Positions 35,094 through 46,954 of a DNA stretch of 64,000 bases are shown here, one piece after another (position 1 is the stretch's first letter; every line of letters begins with the position of its first letter). This DNA comes from Chamaelirium japonicum (Eukaryota; Streptophyta; Magnoliopsida; Liliales; Melanthiaceae), in NCBI GenBank assembly GCA_947650365.1, contig OX393557.1, forward strand, positions 26,132,385 to 26,196,384, in the 5' to 3' direction. A program made the translations under genes and the position numbers. The notes below the pieces were generated by a model that made no database searches, had not been told where the DNA came from, and saw only the letters and a program-made list of their open reading frames with translations.

Positions 35094-36011
35094 AAGTTCA
35101 GGAGAGGGAGATCTAAGGCGGGGTGAATCCACCACTAGCTTTATACTATGCTAGTTTAAGCTAATGGAATTTACTATTTCTACTAGATGATTCGACCTAT
35201 CATAGCTAAAATCCTTGATGGAGTTTGAAGAAGAATCCTACAACTATCAATGGCTTGAATCATGCATCTTCAGTTAGTACGATCTTTCTTCAATTGAGCA
35301 CGGATCATCTTCCATAAGAATGCATTATTCATCTTATCAAAAGATTATAGGTAAGATTATATTCAAATAAAATACCCTACCATTGTGCACATAGTATGTA
35401 TTATCTGCGGTGGGCACGATCCATCCCTTTTAGGACATGGATCATCTTCCCCAAGTATGACACATTATTTGCCCGATTGTGGGTAAAATGAAATTATATG
35501 CATAATAATTATAAACAATGAGTTTTACTCTCACAACACATATCTCATGTCCTAAATATGAAATATGAGAGCAAGCAATATTTCATTTTATCAATACTCT
35601 TCTACTGAGATGAAGTATACTAGCTAGGATGAAATTCGATCCACTTATTTCTATAGTTTTCTGATAGGAATCATTAGAAAACTATCAGAACGATAGCGTA
35701 GGAGGTGAGCAAAGCAAAGCACAGTGAACCCCCGAAGTTATCTGTGTAGCTTCTCGAGCCACCCTATAACCATCAAAAATATACAACAAAAACGATAGAA
35801 CATAATAGAACATGCAAATCTCTAGTGTAAAACTGTGCATGCAAGCATGGCACATCCATTGGTTGGCTTGGCCGAGTTGTAGCCCGACCGAGATTAAAAA
35901 AAGAGGGACTTAGTGATAGCTCCCTGACAAAGGTATCAACTTGCAATAAGCCCTTCTACAAGTTCAGCATTGCAATAGCTTCCTTTTGAAATCACGCCAA
36001 ACCAAATAGAA
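35094..36011. other. module sequence with second 3'-UTR-like block, no intact gene
   Basis: 35590-35850 is a diverged copy of the peptide gene's 3' flank. On the reverse strand it begins with a stretch encoding HAQFYTR and a stop, like the DHFYTRN end of the peptide. 35870-35920 (GGCCGAGTTGTAGCCCGACC) looks like a transposon end. Confidence 0.45.
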
Positions 36012-36763
36012 AAATAGGACAATAACGCCCAAGCAAAGTTAATTAAATTTATATTTTGTATCATCAACTTATCACGAATAATTTTTTGCATGAAAATCAA
36101 TTAAAATCACTCCAAATTGTCGATTTAAAACAACAAAACAATTTAATTTTTTATTGTGTATATTTTCATTAAAAAAAATTGTTCTGTCAACAAACCAAAT
36201 AGTTACTCTTTTTTACCAATTTATTATTCTTTATGTGTTAGATAGAATCAACTTGGCTTCGCATAGTTAAAACCATTTTTGAAAAAAAAAATCATATTGT
36301 GACCAAATGAGCAGAAATATTGTTACAATCAATCGCCAATTAAGGTATTTTGTCATATCAAATTGTTAACTCTTTGCTAAAAGATTGTTACCCTTTACTA
36401 ATTATTACTATTTTACTACGATTGTTACACTTTATATCTAGGGTTAAAATTATCATCTAAAAAATTTCCTTATTACATGTGCTTGATAGAAGGAGCCCGC
36501 GTTAGCCAGAACTAACAAATTTTCTCTTTACCAATTTTTACTCTATTGCTATAATTTTTACACTTTATTTATAAGGGTAAAATTATCATTTAAATTTTTT
36601 TGTTATTATATGTGCATGGGAGAAGGAGCTCGCGTTAGACAAAGTCCAACTACAAGGGCTTAACGTTAAGTTCAAAGTTTACATACCCTTAACATTAAAC
36701 AAAAACCTTTTTAAGGAGCTAACATTTATATCCCTTAAAAACAGCTCAATAATGCCCTGCACA
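36012..36763. other. AT-rich module block and TTAACG-rich segment, no gene
   Basis: The block with two diverged direct copies (end motifs at 36490-36510 and 36620-36640) is followed by sequence rich in TTAACGTTAAG-like motifs (36656-36700). No coding sequence seen. Confidence 0.55.
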
Positions 36764-37260
36764 TTAACTACAACGTAGGCTGGGAATGGGAGAGCACTCC
36801 AACGGAATCGTCAAAATCTCCATTTTTTTGGGTAAAATGACCAAATCACGACCCATGAAAACAATCTTTACATGGACTATTCTGGAAATTAAGAAAGTCA
36901 ATAGACTTTCATTCAATGCAAACTGAGGCCCACTATTCTTAGGTTTTCCTGCTTCTCTCATCCACCTCAGGGAGAAGAGTAGGGAAATTTGGAGAAGCCC
37001 GTTGGAGCTCCCTTTTGATTGCTTTCTCCATTTCTTTCGGTAAAACAAGGAAGAAATCTAAATGAGCTCGTTGGAGGGGAAAATTTTCAGCACATTCTAT
37101 GTACACTACAAATGTGGGGCCCACAGTGATTCAAGAGACATGGGATAGCAGGCCCCATCACATGGGGGAAGTTGCCCCCAGCACTTAGAGCTGGCTGATA
37201 GGCTCTGGGCAACGGTTAGCGTACGTAGGATGTCGAAATTTTCCCACATTGGAGATGCTC
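36764..37260. mobile_element. Harbinger-type MITE, left end deleted
   Basis: Matches the 557-bp MITEs at 43979 and 56145 from about 36764 to the right terminus GGAGATGCTC, followed by TTA. The left terminus and flank are deleted (the sequence jumps at GCACATTAAC). Confidence 0.7.
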
Positions 37261-37480
37261 TTATAGCCTGCCCGACCCTGCCACCAGTGCAGCTCTGCCA
37301 AGTCGCTACTTGCAAGTCAAAACACACACAAAAAAAATTATCACTGATTCTCCCGTCAAAAAAAAAAAACCAAACTCAATCCGTTGGTCGCTCCTCTTCG
37401 TCACGACTCCAAGAAGGCAGGAATGCCGCCCAGCCCGCCCTCCCAGTAGGCCTTTATCGCCGTTAGCTCTCCTCTTCTTC

Positions 37481-37599
37481 ATGTCGCGCGCGAACTTCTC
37501 CAACACCAAGAACACCGCCCTCCTTCGCATTCATCGATCCCCGCGGCTGCACCTACCCTCCCTCTTCCCTCTGGATTCCGGCCTCACCTCTTGCCTAAG
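37481..37599 (+). pseudogene. exon-like ORF with splice donor, copy 1
   Basis: ATG at 37481 begins MSRANFSNTKNTALLRIHRS, an Arg/Ser-rich, acid-poor start resembling an organelle transit peptide. It runs to AAG followed by GTAGAG, a good splice donor; without splicing it stops at once (TAG 37601). The next 400 bp are intron-like, but I find no second exon, so this is probably the 5' end of a host gene carried in the module. Copies are at 44804 and 56968. Function unknown. Confidence 0.4.
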
Positions 37600-38344
37600 G
37601 TAGAGTCCCGAGTCCCGACTCCGAGAATCAATAATGAAATCAAACAACCAAATCGACTTTGTGATTTCGCAATGTGGAGGTTTTGAAATTTGTAGGTTTA
37701 GATTTTTTTTTTCGTTAGAAAGGCTTAGAATTTCCATTGGCAATAGAATTTTCTAATTATCTATTTGCAGCTGTGATATCGGCGCAGTGGCATAATCTAT
37801 TTGCAGTACCTTTGTTTGCTTACGTTTTCTAATTATAATCCTCGCACGTTAGATTAACCACACTAAGTTTTTGATTCACACATCATTATTCATTGTCTTG
37901 AGTCCATAGCAGTATTGTTCCTTACTTTCTTACTTCAGCTTCAGACCACATTTAGATATGATCTTTAATGTTTATTATTTTTCATTTATTAGAATTTCTT
38001 GCCTTGTATTGTGTTTCTTCTACCTTTTGGATTTAAATCGTGTTTTTTCATGGTACACTTTTTGTACTCAGCTCAGATTAAAAAAACTTGGTTAGTATTT
38101 CTTTACTGTATAAAGTTTCATTATAAAAGATTTAGTTTAGCTTCATCCTAGTTCAAAATAAATTCCTAGCTACGCCCCTATGCAAGGCCAATTTATTTTT
38201 GTCAGACGGGGTGATGGACGATACCCACTGTCAACTGACGGACAATGGGGTTCTAGGATAAAGACTCCTCACCGTCGTCTCCTTTAGCTTTTAAGTGCAA
38301 CCTGCATTATCCCTAATGAGATCGTCAACAATTACATCCCAGAA
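37600..38344. other. intron-like flank with the empty site of the first copia
   Basis: No gene seen. At 37988-37992 ATTAG occurs once, within flanks matching 361-387 and 7223-7260, so this is the pre-insertion site of the copia at 388-7222. Confidence 0.75.
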
Positions 38345-38990
38345 AAACCTATAAAACTCTTTGTTAAATCCATCAGGTCCCGGTGTCGTGTTTGTCGCAC
38401 AGGCATACACTACACGCTGGATCTTTCCCGGATCCGGGATGCGAATGAGGAGCTCATTCATGTTCGGGGAGATGCATCGCGTGAAGTCCTCCAAGTCCTG
38501 GAGTTTAAACTCCCTTGCACTTGTCCACTATTGCTCAAAGAAGTGGACTAAATTTTCTTTCACAGCTCCTGATTCCTCTATCACCATGTTTCCATTATGT
38601 AGTCCACAAATACTGTTATGAGACCGATGTGCTTTAGTACATGCTTGAAAGAATTTTGTATTCCGATCTCGTAGCCACTTGACCCTAGACTTCTGTGTCC
38701 ATAGTCTCTTCTCCTGAGTCAAAGTCCACTCTAGTTGAGCTTGCACCTACTCCATCTCAGCATTAAGCTCCCCCTGGTTAGCGATCCGATTTCCCTTCCT
38801 CTCAAGGTCCCGCCATAACGACTTCACCACAACTTTGATATTACCTATTGTATTCTTGTTTCAATACGCTAAAGCAGATCGAGTAATGGGCAGGTTTGCT
38901 GAGCACAATGTTTCCGAAATCTAACAGTTTCGGACAACCTCCCGACAATCAGGTCGTTGTAGCCAAGAGTTATTGAGCCCCCCCGTCTGT
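38345..38990 (-). pseudogene. LINE ORF2 fragment, degenerate
   Basis: Same ORF2 region as 10377-11000 but with stops and small deletions (38503-38530, 38750, 38900). It keeps a few more RT residues (GFNKEFYRFFWDVI) than the array copies. Confidence 0.8.
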
Positions 38991-39498
38991 TATTACACCA
39001 AGTAAAATGTTCGCCTCATAAACAAACATCCTGTAGCCCACTCCGAACCATTTATGCCCATAATATCTCTCTATCACACTCCAAAGTACTCGTATTCACT
39101 GTAGATATCATGATCGGACTTGCCCGGGGACATGTGACGACCATATGTAGCATCCAAAATATAACTAAAGCTTATGTATGATAATACAGAGCAATTCAAT
39201 GGAGATTACCCTTTTAAACTAGGTAATACATGGTAAAAAACCATGTATCTTATTATATATAAGCATTACGGATCAATACAATACTCTCGTATTGAGATGA
39301 AGCTAGTGAACAAGGACAGGATTTCATCCACTAATTTCTATAGTTTTCAGATGGGAACCATTAGAAACCTATCACAACGATAGCGTAGGAGACGAGCAAA
39401 TTAAGCAAAGCAAAGCGAACCCCCGAAGTTATTATCGACGTAGATCCCTGTATCACCCTATAGCCATCGAAAACATACAACGAAAATGATAGAACATG
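38991..39498. other. 3' flank of the damaged peptide gene
   Basis: Diverged copy of 11001-11543. No other gene. Confidence 0.5.
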
Positions 39499-39749
39499 TT
39501 AATTCCTAGTGTAAAAATGGTCCATTAGTTTCATCTGACGGGGTGATTTGATAATACCCACATTACTTGGACTACGAACAACGGGAGCATTAGGATCAAC
39601 ATTTTTCTCGCCAGCTTCCCCCTCGGATGCAAGCGCAACCTATATATGTAATCCGAAAGATAATGATCAATGGAGACAACTTCAGTCCTCGTATATGTGA
39701 CTGTGACTGTGACGAGGAGCAGCAGGGACAGTGCAAGCAGCTTCGCCAT
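39499..39749 (-). pseudogene. secreted peptide gene, splice donor deleted
   Basis: Exon 1 starts at 39749 and exon 2 (39639-39499) is largely kept, including the FYTRN end. The end of exon 1 and the first part of the intron, with the donor site, are deleted and replaced by a short GTGACT-like repeat, so the reading runs from the signal peptide into intron sequence. Probably non-functional. Confidence 0.65.
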
Positions 39750-40127
39750 GGCTGCGCGTGGAGGAGCTAGGGCTTAGGATTTACACAAACTCTCTTGAGC
39801 TAGTGGAGGAGCCGGGTGGGAAACGACCATTTTGAAGGAGTCTTATAGCTCGATCCGGGCAACAAGAAAGATCCATATGAGACAGGCCGTTCTCTCTGTT
39901 GTCTGTGGTGGTCGTCTACTCTAACATCAGTTGAATTATATGACAATTACAATGATAACACCTCTTGTTTACCCGCATCTCTTTAAACAGGCAAGATCTG
40001 ATTTTTTTTTCACTTGAGAGAAAAATAAATGGCAGGAGAGAGAGAGGGTTCTAGTGCATGCATATTCTGCCAACTCCGCCGCCTGGCTTCACCTCCAACC
40101 CATACCACCTCATAACCCACCTCCACC

Positions 40128-40748
40128 TGGGGCTGTAGCTTAGGCGGGTTGGACCCGACCCAACCCGAATTTTGGGTGGGTTTGGGTTGATGTATTTGAA
40201 GATTGGGTTGGGTTAGGATTGAAAAAATACAACCCGAGTTGAATTTGGGTCGGGCTCGGGTTGAGGGGTCGGGCAACCTCACCCAACCCAAACCCGAGAC
40301 ATATGTATACCTATGCGTTTGTTATATATAGTTAATAATCACAAACATCCTGCTGTTTAGGGGTCGCAGTCACAGTCACAGTCATCCGTTTCACCCAGTC
40401 CCATATTATTTATTTACTTCTTACTTATTAAATGGACATTATCTAATGATCTAGTAAATTGTATGGATAAAATTGCGAAAAAAAAGTTGTATGGTAGTGT
40501 GAACAAGTATTAGTTTTTTTAAAAATTTTGATATTCAAAGGGTAAAATTTTATATAATAATTATACCCGAACCTGCACAACCCGACCCATCCTACCAACT
40601 TAGGCTAACCCGAGCCCAAGCCGAGTATAGTAATTTTTGCTTGGGTTGGGCTTGGGCTTGGCATCTCGGGTTAGGTTGGGGGTTTTAGTACTTGGGTTTG
40701 GCTTGGGATGACCCTAGCCCGACCCAACCCGCCGGAGTTGCAGCCCTA
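40128..40748. mobile_element. hAT-like non-autonomous element, complete
   Basis: 621 bp, starting GGGGCTGTAGC (first base changed) and ending GTTGCAGCCCTA. Same subterminal GGGTTGG repeats as at 23423-24052. No matching target duplication. Confidence 0.6.
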
Positions 40749-41352
40749 CTGCCATCCTCTGGCGATCTCTGCCCAGATCCGATATTCTCCAGTGATCTTT
40801 GCCTAGATCCGGCCATCCTCCGGCGAGCTTTACTAAGATTCGACCATTCTCCAGGAATCTATACCCATGAATTTAGAAAGATCTACCCGAAATCAACTCA
40901 TCTTTCTTCCTTCTAGATCTCTTCTTATTTTCCTTTCCCCCATGCATGGCCAAAATTACCATCCCCCTTGTTCGTTCATCTTAGGTCGAAATGATGGAGG
41001 AGGGTGGTGGAATGTGGTGGTGAGAGGAGGAGAACGAGGTGGTGGTCGAAACCCTAATCCTTGATTGACGGTGGTTTGTCCTCATTGTGTTATTGTTCTA
41101 AGAGGGTGTAGAGATCGATACTGTGTGTAGTGGCCTGACAAATGGTCACCCATTGTCTGACGATTGTAATCTCTTAGTAAAATCCTAATCCTTGATTGTA
41201 GGTATATATTTCTTTTGGTGCGCTAGCATGATCAACATCTTCACTGGTGGTCGATCTGCGAAAAAACTTCCCACCTCGAACCTTGCGACATGCTTTCGGA
41301 AAGACCCGGTAGTCGGATCTTGAACGTCGGAGCCTTTATCACCCCCAACAAG
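40749..41352. other. leader or LTR-like region before gag fragment 2
   Basis: Counterpart of 34085-34659, without gene. Confidence 0.5.
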
Positions 41353-41782
41353 TGGTATCAGTGCCATTGGTTCGACGCAAGGTTTCAAAGTGGTGGAGTG
41401 GAGATGGCATTGAGCGAACCTACCATGAAGTTTGACATAGAGAAATTTGATGGAAAAATGAACTTTGGCTTGTGGCAAGACAAGTCAGGGATACGTTGAT
41501 TCAAGCCAGGTTACGCAAGTCACTGAAGGGCGTGAAGCCGGTGGATATGAAGAACGTATATTAGGAAGAATATGAGTTAAAGACTGCGAGCAGAATTCGG
41601 CTATGTCTGGCGAAGAACATCTTGACACACGTGTCGAGAGAAGGTTCTACAATAAAACTTTGGGCAAAGCTGGAGGCGTCTACATGATGAACTCACTCAC
41701 TAACCGTCTATATATCAAACAGAAGTTGTTTACGCTTAGGATGGAGGATGAACCAGATATGAGAGATATTCAACTAAATTAG
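41353..41782 (+). pseudogene. copia gag fragment 2
   Basis: Primer-binding site 41353-41365 (TGGTATCAGTGCC) and ATG at 41404. It has the same one-base loss after QDK and the same lost Trp codon as fragment 1, ending at TAG 41780-41782. Confidence 0.85.
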
Positions 41783-42001
41783 ATTAAAGTTCAAGAGAGG
41801 AAGATCTAAGGCGGGGCGAATCCACCACTTGCTTTATACTACGCTAGTTTAAGCTTATAGAATTTACTATTTCTACTGGATGATTCGATCTATCATGGCT
41901 AAAATCCTTGATGGAGTTTGAAGAAGGATCCTACAACTTGTCAATGGCATGAATCATGTATCTTCAGTTAGTACGATCTGTCTCCAATTGAGCACGGATC
42001 G
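41783..42001. other. module sequence left of the solo LTR, no gene
   Basis: Counterpart of 35094-35310. Its last five bases GATCG (41997-42001) are the target duplication of the solo LTR. Confidence 0.55.
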
Positions 42002-42516
42002 TGTAAGATCCCTAAATTTTCTCCTCTATTATTTAATAATAAATGATGTAATAAATATATAAAGTGTTGCTTATGAAAGTCTTGTAATAGTTATAATCGA
42101 TTGTCCAGATAAGTGGTGTAATCTTTTAGTGAAAATGGACTAAAGCATTTGAATACCGGCTGCTCTCTAATATTAATAACCTAACACTGAGTGTGGGGCC
42201 TCTAGGTCAGTTGAGTAGATGTGATGTCCAGTTCGCCATGCAGGCTAAGCTACGTGCTCCCATAAGAGTAACACTCTTACGTGATCAAGAACTATCTCCT
42301 GTCCTTGTTTGGTTGGGGAGCAGGTTTCCTGATCACCAAAGGTGATACTCTCGATGGTCGAGTTGTTCTCCTTCTATTTTAATCTTTTGGTTCTTCCTTG
42401 CGAGGATGGGACCATCCGAGCAAGGGAGAATAAATAAAAATATTTTCAAAAAAAAAAAATCATCAAAATTATCACACCTCGGGTTTTCTATGCGCAGGAA
42501 AATCCGGGGCGTGACA
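42002..42516. mobile_element. solo LTR, 515 bp
   Basis: Starts TGTAAGATCCC, ends GGGCGTGACA, flanked by GATCG at 41997-42001 and 42517-42521. The intact target GATCG stands at 54708-54712 in a homologous copy. TG...CA ends plus a 5-bp duplication and no internal coding sequence indicate a solo LTR left by recombination. Family not identified. Confidence 0.88.
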
Positions 42517-43978
42517 GATCGTCTTCCCTAAGAATGATTCATCTTATCAAAAGATTATAGGTAAGATTATATTCAATTAAGATACCCAACCATTGTGTAC
42601 ATGGTATGTATTATCTGTAGTGGGCACGATCCATCCCTTTTAGGACATGGATCGTCTTCCCTAGGTATGACACATCATTTGCCCAATTGTGGGTACAATT
42701 AAATTATATGCATAACAATTATAAACAATGAGTTTTACTCTGACACCACATATCTCATTTCCTAAATATGAAATACGAGAGCAAACAATATTTGATTTTA
42801 TCAATACTCTTCTAGTGAGATGAAGTAAACTAGCTAGGATGAAATTCCGTCCACTTATTTCTATAGTTTTCAGATAGGACTCATTAGAAAACTATCAGAA
42901 CGATAGCGTAGAGGTGAGCAAAGCAAAGCACAGTGAACCCCCGAAGTTATCTGTGTAGCTTCCCGTGCCACCCTATAGCTATCAAAAGTATACAACAGAA
43001 ACAGTAGAACACAACAGAACATACTAATCCCTAGTGTAAAACTGTGCATGTAAGCATGGGCAGATCCATTGGTTGGCTCGGCCGGGCTGTAGCCCAACCA
43101 AGATTAAAAAAAGGGGGACTTAGTGATAGCTCGCTGACAAAGGCATCAACTTGCAATAAGCCCTCCTACAAGTCCAGTATTGGAATAGCTTCCTTTCGAA
43201 ATCCCGCCAAACCAAATGGAAAAATAGGACAATAACGCCTAAGCAAAGTTCATTAAATTTACATTTCCTTCCATCAACTTAACACGAATAATTTTTTGCA
43301 TGAAAATCAATTGAAATCAATTTTTTGCATGAAAATCAATTGAAATCACTCCAGAATGTCGATTTAAAACCACAAAACAATTTAATTTTTTATTCTATAT
43401 ATTTTCATTAAAAAAAAGTATTCTGTTAACCGACCAAATAGTTACTCTTTTTTATCTATTTATTATTCTTTATGTGTTAAATTGAATCATATTGTGACCA
43501 AATGAGCAGAAATATTGTTACAATCAATCAACAATTAAGGTATTTTATCATATCAAACTGTTACTCTTTGCTAACAGATTGTTACTCTTTACTAATTGTT
43601 ACTTTTTTACTACGATTGTTACACTTTATATGTAGGGATAAAATTGTTATTTAAAAAATTTCTTTCTTACATGTGCTTGATAGAAGGAGCCCGCATTAGC
43701 CAGAACTAACGGATTTTCTGTTTACCAATTTTTACTCTTTTGCTATAATTTTTACACTTATTTATAAGTGTAAAATTATCATTTGAAATTTTTTGTTATT
43801 ATATGTGCGTGGGAGAAGGAGCTCACGTTAGACAAAGTCCAACTACAAGAGCTTAACGTAAAGTTCAAACTTTGCATACCCTTAACGTTAAGCGAAAACC
43901 TTTTTAAGGAGCTAACATTAATATCCCTTAAATAAAAGTTCAATAATGCCCTGCACATTTCAGCCCAACCCAATGTTA
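42517..43978. other. module sequence with 3'-UTR-like and AT-rich blocks
   Basis: Counterpart of 35310-36763. The 3'-UTR-like block is at about 42800-43050. A 29-base stretch around TTTTTTGCATGAAAATCAAT is duplicated at 43291-43345. The AT-rich direct repeat is at 43560-43840. Ends with TTA (43976-43978), the MITE target. Confidence 0.55.
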
Positions 43979-44535
43979 GAGTATATCCAATGGGCTCCTA
44001 CGATTATTTCCTATTCTTCAAAGCTTATAACTGCCACATAGGCTAGGAATGAAAGAGCACTCCAATGGGTTCCTCAATCTCTCCCTATTTTTGTGTAAAA
44101 TGACCAAATCAGGACCCATGAAAACAATCTTTACAAGGGCTATTCGAGAAAGTAAGAAAGTCAATAGACTTTCATTTAATGCAAACTGGGGCCCACTATT
44201 CTTAGGTTTCCCTGCTTCTCTCATCCACCTCAGGGAGAAGAGTAGGGAAATATCAAAAAAGTAAAACTTGGTGAAGCCCGTTGGAGCCCCCTTTTGATTG
44301 CTTTCTCCATTTCTTTCGGTACAATAAGGAAAAATCTAAACGAGCTCGTTGGAGGGGAAAATTTTCTGCATATTCTACGTACACTACGACCGAGGGGCCC
44401 ACATCGATTCAAGAGACATGGGATAGCAGGCCCCATCACATGGGGGTAGTGGCCCCTAGCACTTAGAGCTGACTGATAGGCACTAGGCAACGGTTGTAGC
44501 AGAATGTTGAAAATTTTCCCTTGTTGGAGATGCTC
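43979..44535. mobile_element. Harbinger-type MITE, complete, copy 2
   Basis: 557 bp. The left end GAGTATATCCAATGGG and the right end (reverse complement GAGCATCTCCAACAAGG) are imperfect terminal inverted repeats, flanked by TTA on both sides (43976-43978, 44536-44538), as is typical of PIF/Harbinger MITEs. No transposase. It sits about 270 bp upstream of the exon-like ORF. Confidence 0.75.
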
Positions 44536-44803
44536 TTATAGCCTGCCCGACCCTGCCACTAGCTCAGCTCCGCCAGGGCGCAACTTGCGATTCAAAACGC
44601 ACAAAAACAAAATTTCGCAGATTCTCCCGTCAAAAAAAAAAAAACCAAACTCAATCCGTTGGTCGCTCCTCTTTGTCACAACTCCAGCGCCAGCCGCCAT
44701 GGTCTCCATAAGGCAAGAACGCTGCCCGGCCCGCCCTCCCTATAGGCCATTATCAACCTCCAACGGCCGGACCTCACTATCACCGTGAGCTGTCCTCTTC
44801 TTC

Positions 44804-44953
44804 ATGCCACGTGCGAACTTCTCGAACACCAAGAACGCCGCGCGAACTTCTCGAGCACCAAGAACGCCGCCCTCCCTTCGCATTCATCAACCCCCGCGGT
44901 TGCACCTACCCTCCCTTTTCCCTCTGGATTCCGTCCTCACCTCTTGCTTAATG
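44804..44953 (+). pseudogene. exon-like ORF, copy 2
   Basis: ATG at 44804 begins MPRANFSNTKNAARTSRAP. It has an internal duplication of about 30 bp (GCGCGAACTTCTCG twice) absent from copy 1, and stops at TAG right after the donor position (AATGTAGAG). An alternative start at 44699 (GCCGCCATGG, a strong start context) opens a 29-codon frame ending at a GTGAGC donor-like site. Confidence 0.4.
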
Positions 44954-45639
44954 TAGAGTCCCAAGTCCCAACTCCAAGAATCAATAATGAAATCAAACAA
45001 CCATATCGTCTTTGTGATTTCGCATTGTGGAGGTTTTAAAATTTGTAGGTTTAGATTTTTTTTTTTTCGATAGAAAGGCTTAGAATTTCCATTGGCAATT
45101 GAATTTTCCTTTGGCCATTTGTGATGCTTGTTTCTGTCTCCCTCTCTTTCTTGTTTTTTTAATCCAGTTCACAGAATATTTTCTCCCTAAAGGGAGCTGC
45201 GATTGGATGTACGTAAAACTTTCATGTTGAATAGCATCGCTCTATCGCAAAGCGATATATTTTCTGTTTTTTATTTGAGCAATACAACAAAGTTGGTTGT
45301 TTTGGAAAAACATATGAAAAAGGTTTAGAAATTTTAATCTCTGTTTTCTTGCCGTGAGCCAGTTAATTGATGTCACAATTTGTAGGTTTAGAAATTTTAA
45401 TCTACTATGTTTTTTTTGTCACGCACTTTCTATTATTCATTATCAAACGAGTTCATTGTGATTTTGTCACCCAATTAAAAAAAGGCTCAGTGATATCGGC
45501 GCAGTGGCATAATCTATTTGCAGTACCTTTGTTTCCTTACGCTTTCTAATTCTTGTCAGACGGGGGTGATGGACGATACCCACCGTTAGGTGACGGACAA
45601 CGGGGTTCTGGGATAAAGACTTCTCACCGTCGTCCCCTT
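44954..45639. other. intron-like flank, no gene
   Basis: AT-rich sequence matching 63229-63783 and partly 1-180. The first-copia target is deleted here (TTTCTAATTC joins TTGTCAGACGGG at about 45550). Confidence 0.6.
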
Positions 45640-46850
45640 TAGCTTTTAAGTGCAACCTGCATTATCGAGACAAAGGATCACCCTGTCTCAGCCCACAACT
45701 CCAGTATATATCTCTCGTCTCCTCGCCATTGACGAGCAGTCGCATCGAAGTCGTGGCCACGCACTGCATAATCCAGTTACACCACCGAGGATGGAATTGT
45801 CATCACCCGATCTAATGCACTCTATTGTACTCGATCATAGGCCTTGTCCAGGTCCACCTTGACTGCCATCGCACCCCCTCCTTTTGGGAGCAAGATGCAT
45901 GGCATGAAGGATTTCTTGTGCCCACACTATATTGTCACGAATCCTCCGGCCCGGATTGAAAGCCGATTGCGTCTCCAGGATGATTTTGTGCAAGAACAAA
46001 CGAAGTCTCTATGCCATGATTGAGGATATGAATTTATATATTTGGTTGCACAAACAGATCGACATGTACTCCACTGCCCTCGACGGGGACTCCTTGGGGA
46101 TAAGCACAACCAATGTATCATTCCACCCAGGCTCCAGCTCTCCCATGAGGAAGAAACGCTATATATTTCTAACTAGATCGTCACCAATTAATTACATCAC
46201 AAAAAAATTATAGAACTCTTTGTTAAATCCATCAGGTCTCAGTGCCCTGTTTGTCGCACAGGCATACACTACACGCTAGATCTTTCCCGGATCCGAGATG
46301 CGAATGAGGAACTCATTCATGTTCGGGGAGATGCATCGCGCGAAGTCCTCCAAGTCCTGGAGATTAAGCTCCCTTGCACTTGTCCACTGTTGCTGAAAGA
46401 AGTGGACTAAATTTTCTTGCACAACTCCCGGTTCCTCCATCACCATGTTTCCATTACGTAGTCCACAAATATTGTTATGAGACCGATGTGCTTTCGTACA
46501 GGCTTGAAAGAATTTTGTATTCCGATCTCATAGCCACTTGACCCTAGACTTCTGTGTCCATAGTCTCTCCTCCTGAGTCAAAGCCCACTCTAGGTGAGCT
46601 TGCACCTACCTCATCCCAGCATTAGGCTCCTCCTGGTTAGCGATCCGATTTGCCTTCCTCTCAAGGTTTTGCCATAACGACTTCACCACAACTTGGATAT
46701 TACCTATTGTATTCTTGTTCCAATACGCTAAGGTAGATCGAGTAATAGGCAGGTTTGCGGAGCACCATGTTTTCGAAATCTAGCAGTTTCGGACAACCTC
46801 CCGACAATCAGGTCGTTGTAGCCAAGAGTTATTGAGCCCCCCGTCTGTTA
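45640..46850 (-). pseudogene. LINE ORF2 fragment with reverse-transcriptase pieces
   Basis: The longest LINE remnant. Reading the reverse strand from 46850: the pre-RT region (KSRVKWL, as in other copies), PGPDG at about 46240, then RT pieces AFNPGRRIRDNIVWAQEILHAM (about 45950), VKVDLDKAYDRV (about 45860) and GLRQGDPLSR (about 45680), all standard LINE RT motifs. Many frameshifts and stops. The FADD-type active-site part is missing. Confidence 0.82.
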
Positions 46851-46954
46851 TTACACCAAGTAAAATGTTCGCCTCAGAAACAAACATCCCGTAGCCCACT
46901 CCGAACCATTTATGCCAATAATATCTCTCTATCACACTCCAAAGTACGCGTATT

